Of a stretch of DNA of 9,503 nt, positions 6,905 through 9,503 are shown piece by piece. Positions within the stretch are counted from its first letter, which is position 1. Each line of letters starts with the position of its first letter. Source of the stretch: Desulfobacteraceae bacterium. GTDB lineage: Bacteria > Desulfobacterota > Desulfobacteria > Desulfobacterales > Desulfobacteraceae. The DNA lies in the NCBI GenBank assembly GCA_024225895.1, contig JAAEMC010000902.1:1-9503 (forward strand), read 5' to 3'. Made by a program: the position numbers and the translations under genes. Under the pieces are notes generated by a model that was not told the DNA's origin, did not search any database, and was given only the letters and a program-made list of their open reading frames with translations.

Positions 6905-7793
6905 TACAGCTATCAACACCAAAGATAATAATACGGATACGACTCAAGATTTAGTCACATCCGGCAGCCGGAGCTGGGCCAAGCTCAAACGAAACAAAGC
7001 CGCGTTGGTGGGAGGCCTTTTCCTGCTAATCTATATTGGGTGTGCCTTTGGTGCGCCGCTTCTGTTTAAGGGAAACCCATCGGCACCGGATCTTTTTAAT
7101 TCCCTTCGCCCGCCCTGCGCAGAGCATTGGCTGGGAACCGATGAACTGGGCCGGTCCATTCTTGGCCGGATTCTTTATGGAGCCAGGATTTCATTGATGA
7201 TCGCCGTGGGTGTGGTGGGAGTCGGGCTTTTGATTGGGGTGCCTGTCGGCTTGATATCCGGCTATTATGGCGGAAAAACCGATTTTGTCATCCAGCGGTT
7301 CACAGATATGTTTCTGGCATTTCCAGGATTTCTTCTTGCCCTGGCTCTTGTTGCCATACTTGGGGTGGGACTGAAAAATACCGTAATTTCTATTGGCATC
7401 AGTATGATTCCTTTATATGTGAGGCTAGTAAGAGGGTGCGTATTGACGGTGCGAGAAGAGGTCTATGTGGAAGCGGCCAGGGCCAGCGGAACAAAAGATC
7501 ATTATATCATTATACGCCACATCCTGCCCAATGTTCTGGCTCCCATAACAGTCCATACCAGCCTGAGTATGGGAACGGCTATTTTATTTGCAGCCGGCTT
7601 GGGATTTCTGGGGATCGGGGTTCAACCACCCACCCCTGAATGGGGATCCATGCTTGGATCTGCCAGGGCCTATATGATGGGCACCCCCCATGTGGCTACC
7701 TTTCCCGGGGTTGCCATCTTTTTTGCGGTTTTAAGCTTTAACCTTTTGGGAGATGGTCTAAGGGACGCCTTTGATCCAAGGAGCAAGATATGA
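6897..7793 (+). CDS. Peptide ABC transporter permease, DppC/GsiD family
   Basis: A 298-residue partner permease. A polar N-terminal tail (1-28) precedes the first membrane helix (~36-56). HWLGTDELGRSILGRILYGA (77-96) is the family signature before the permease core. Membrane segments follow at about 99-121, 140-158, 160-178, 222-240 and 268-285. The EAA loop is VYVEAARASGTKDHY (189-203) with RHILPNVLAP (207-216). QPPTPEWG (243-250) and FNLLGDGLRDAFDPR (281-295) are near-diagnostic C-terminal motifs. The start chosen is ATG 6897 within ATGAATGA, overlapping the previous stop by eight bases. An upstream in-frame ATG at 6870 would add nine residues and a 35-base overlap and has no ribosome site. 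The final ATGA is shared with the first ATPase gene, indicating translational coupling. Confidence 0.92.
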   Translation: MNDTAINTKDNNTDTTQDLVTSGSRSWAKLKRNKAALVGGLFLLIYIGCAFGAPLLFKGNPSAPDLFNSLRPPCAEHWLGTDELGRSILGRILYGARISLMIAVGVVGVGLLIGVPVGLISGYYGGKTDFVIQRFTDMFLAFPGFLLALALVAILGVGLKNTVISIGISMIPLYVRLVRGCVLTVREEVYVEAARASGTKDHYIIIRHILPNVLAPITVHTSLSMGTAILFAAGLGFLGIGVQPPTPEWGSMLGSARAYMMGTPHVATFPGVAIFFAVLSFNLLGDGLRDAFDPRSKI

Positions 7794-8821
7794 AAGCAGA
7801 TTTGCCTGCTCTTCTCTCCATTAAAGGGCTGACAACAAGTTTTCATACCCATGACGGCACTATCCATGCCGTTAACGGGGTGGATTTTGATGTCCAGCCC
7901 GGGGAAACGCTGGGGCTTGTAGGGGAAAGCGGCTGCGGAAAAAGTGTTACATCCCTTTCTGTGTTGGGACTTTTAAACCCTGCCATGAGCACCGTCAAAG
8001 GCTGCGTGGAGTTTGACGGCAGAAATCTGCTTGAGCTGCCCCCTGAAGAAATGCGATTGTTACGTGGCGGAACCATTTCCATGATTTTCCAGGAACCCAT
8101 GACATCGTTGAATCCCATTTTAACCATTGGTGAACAGATTGCCGAAAGCCTGCGCCTACATGAAAAATTGAATCATAATACAGCCTGGCAAAAAGCAGTT
8201 GAGATGTTGAAAATTGTACAGATTCCCTCCCCTGATGTCCGTGCCGGTCAATATCCGCACAAACTGTCCGGCGGGATGAGGCAGCGGGCCATGATCGCCA
8301 TGGCCTTAGCGTGCAACCCCCGCCTTATTTTTGCGGATGAACCTACCACTGCACTGGATGTAACCATCCAGGCCCAGATTTTAAAGCTTCTCAACCATCT
8401 GAAGAAAGGATCCAACACCTCTATTGTCCTGATCACCCATGACCTGGGGGTAGTGGCTCAAATGGCCAGCCGGGTTGTGGTTATGTATGCCGGAAGGGTG
8501 GTGGAAGAAGCACCGGTGGTGCCCTTGTTTCATGATGCCCGCCATCCGTATACCCAAGGCTTGTTAAAATCCGTGCCGGTTCTGAAAAAGGACAAGCAAA
8601 CAAGACTCAATGAGATTCCCGGTATTGTACCCAATATGTTAAACATGCCCCAGGGATGCAGTTTTCATCCCCGGTGTGAAAATACCATGGGCATTTGCCA
8701 AAAAGAGATGCCGCCCATGATTCATTTTGGTGAAAACCGGCGGGTGGCCTGCTGGTTAGCGGATAAAACATTGAAAGAGACAAAAGGCCTCAAACAAAAA
8801 AATGCCATGGTGCAGCCATGA
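7790..8821 (+). CDS. Peptide ABC transporter ATP-binding protein, DppD/OppD family
   Basis: A 343-residue cytoplasmic ATPase energising the importer. All nucleotide-binding elements are intact: Walker A GESGCGKS (45-52), Q-loop Q101 in FQEPMTSLNP, signature LSGGMRQR (159-166), Walker B LIFADEP (179-185) with catalytic Glu184, D-loop ALD (188-190) and switch His217. The C-terminal oligopeptide-transporter extension begins at HPYTQGLLKSVP (252-263) and carries four cysteines, C290, C296, C303 and C321. In related OppD/DppD proteins such a set binds a [4Fe-4S] cluster. The gene starts within the ATGA that ends the preceding permease. The next ATPase follows after 28 bases. Confidence 0.94.
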   Translation: MKADLPALLSIKGLTTSFHTHDGTIHAVNGVDFDVQPGETLGLVGESGCGKSVTSLSVLGLLNPAMSTVKGCVEFDGRNLLELPPEEMRLLRGGTISMIFQEPMTSLNPILTIGEQIAESLRLHEKLNHNTAWQKAVEMLKIVQIPSPDVRAGQYPHKLSGGMRQRAMIAMALACNPRLIFADEPTTALDVTIQAQILKLLNHLKKGSNTSIVLITHDLGVVAQMASRVVVMYAGRVVEEAPVVPLFHDARHPYTQGLLKSVPVLKKDKQTRLNEIPGIVPNMLNMPQGCSFHPRCENTMGICQKEMPPMIHFGENRRVACWLADKTLKETKGLKQKNAMVQP

Positions 8822-8849
8822 TTGCGGATCACAAAGGATATGAGACACC

Positions 8850-9503
8850 ATGCCTGTATTAGAAGTTGAAAATTTAAAAAAATACTATCCTGTGAAAAAA
8901 GGTTTTTTCAAAAAAACCGTTAACCATGTAAAGGCAGTGGACGGAGTAAGCTTTCACCTGGATTCCGGAGAGACTTTGGGACTTGTTGGCGAAAGCGGAT
9001 GCGGAAAAACAACCGTGGGCAGGTCCATCTTAAGACTTACCCCACCCACAGCCGGAAAAGTGACCTTCAAGGGACAGGACCTTGACAAAATGGGTAAAGA
9101 GAGCCTGCGAAAAATCAGAACTTCGTTCCAAGTTATTTTCCAGGACCCCTTTTCCTCTTTAAATCCGCGGATGAATGTGGGGCAGATCATAGCCGAACCC
9201 ATTAAAAATTTTAAAAACCTTTCCAGAACAAAAATCAAAGAACGGGTCGCCCAGCTAATGACGAAGGTGGGGTTGCGGCCGATGCAGATGGGACGGTACC
9301 CCCATGAGTTTTCCGGAGGCCAGCGCCAGCGCATCGGCATTGCAAGGGCTCTGGCACTTAATCCGGATGTCATTATTTGTGATGAGGCAGTATCTGCTCT
9401 GGATGTATCCATCCAGGCCCAGATCATCAATCTGCTCAAAGACCTCCAGGAAGAGATGAACCTGGCCTATCTCTTTATAGCCCATGATTTAAGTGTGGTA
9501 AAA
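8850..9503 (+). CDS. Peptide ABC transporter ATP-binding protein, DppF/OppF family (3' end outside the window)
   Basis: The second ATPase of the importer, pairing with the upstream one to form the nucleotide-binding heterodimer. The first 218 residues are present and the frame is open to the window end; full-length relatives are roughly 320-330 residues. Visible elements are the N-terminal [12 protein letters not shown] (9-20), Walker A GESGCGKT (47-54), Q-loop Q98 in [10 protein letters not shown], signature FSGGQRQR (154-161), Walker B VIICDEA (174-180) with Glu179, D-loop SALD (182-185) and switch His212. The start is fixed by an in-frame TGA at 8841-8843. The ribosome site AAGGA (8834-8838) is 11 bases away, slightly far. 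Whether its C-terminal extension carries cysteines like its partner cannot be seen. Confidence 0.92.
   Translation, partial: MPVLEVENLKKYYPVKKGFFKKTVNHVKAVDGVSFHLDSGETLGLVGESGCGKTTVGRSILRLTPPTAGKVTFKGQDLDKMGKESLRKIRTSFQVIFQDPFSSLNPRMNVGQIIAEPIKNFKNLSRTKIKERVAQLMTKVGLRPMQMGRYPHEFSGGQRQRIGIARALALNPDVIICDEAVSALDVSIQAQIINLLKDLQEEMNLAYLFIAHDLSVVK

Noticed and set aside
8818..8862. Mini-frame of 14 codons starting on the ATGA at the end of the first ATPase gene
   Set aside because: It is very short, has no ribosome site, overlaps the next gene out of frame, and has no recognisable content. It might at most assist coupling, but nothing supports a peptide.
8954..9439. Reverse-strand open frame of 161 codons opposite the second ATPase
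   Set aside because: It lies entirely within a gene with intact ABC ATPase motifs, its product is low-complexity Trp/Met/Pro/Ser-rich, and it has no recognisable domain. It is an antisense shadow.

Overview
The window looks like ordinary chromosome from a Gram-negative bacterium. All genes lie on the + strand, they are tightly packed, and the solute-binding protein has a typical Sec signal peptide without a lipobox, as expected for a protein free in a periplasm. The mix of a TPR-sulfotransferase with a peptide ABC transporter, intermediate base composition and A/T-rich gaps would fit an anaerobic Desulfobacterota (Desulfobacter-like) species. That placement is an impression, not a measurement.

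Layout. Bases 1-215 are a non-coding leader with one plausible sigma70-type promoter. Bases 216-2156 encode a 646-residue protein: a basic N-terminus, eight 34-residue TPR units in exact register, and a PAPS-dependent sulfotransferase domain resembling tyrosylprotein sulfotransferases. It appears to be a separate transcription unit. A short A/T-rich gap then carries a perfect TTGACA -35 box and a 20-bp inverted repeat directly in front of a FadR-type GntR regulator (2274-3011). Twenty-four bases later comes an amidohydrolase of the Xaa-Pro dipeptidase-like / imidazolonepropionase-like group (3036-4235). A 171-base gap follows, containing an unusual pair of 14-bp inverted repeats. Then comes a complete-looking peptide ABC importer, binding protein (4407-5972), two permeases (5984-6904, 6897-7793) and two ATPases (7790-8821 and 8850 to the window edge, cut off), with spacings of 11, -8, -4 and 28 bases, i.e. 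one operon.

How it fits together. The simplest reading is a regulated peptide-scavenging locus. The binding protein captures a small peptide (or glutathione-like compound) in the periplasm, the permease pair moves it inward using the two ATPases, the cytoplasmic metal-dependent hydrolase cleaves it, and the GntR protein senses a substrate or product and represses its own promoter and perhaps that of the transporter. A short motif, ACTATAG-N3-ATAA, occurs in front of both the regulator and the binding-protein gene and is a candidate shared operator. The protein families are known. What may be new is this particular grouping, the operator candidate, and the inverted-repeat element at 4235-4345. 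I found no RNA genes, CRISPR arrays, transposases or origins.
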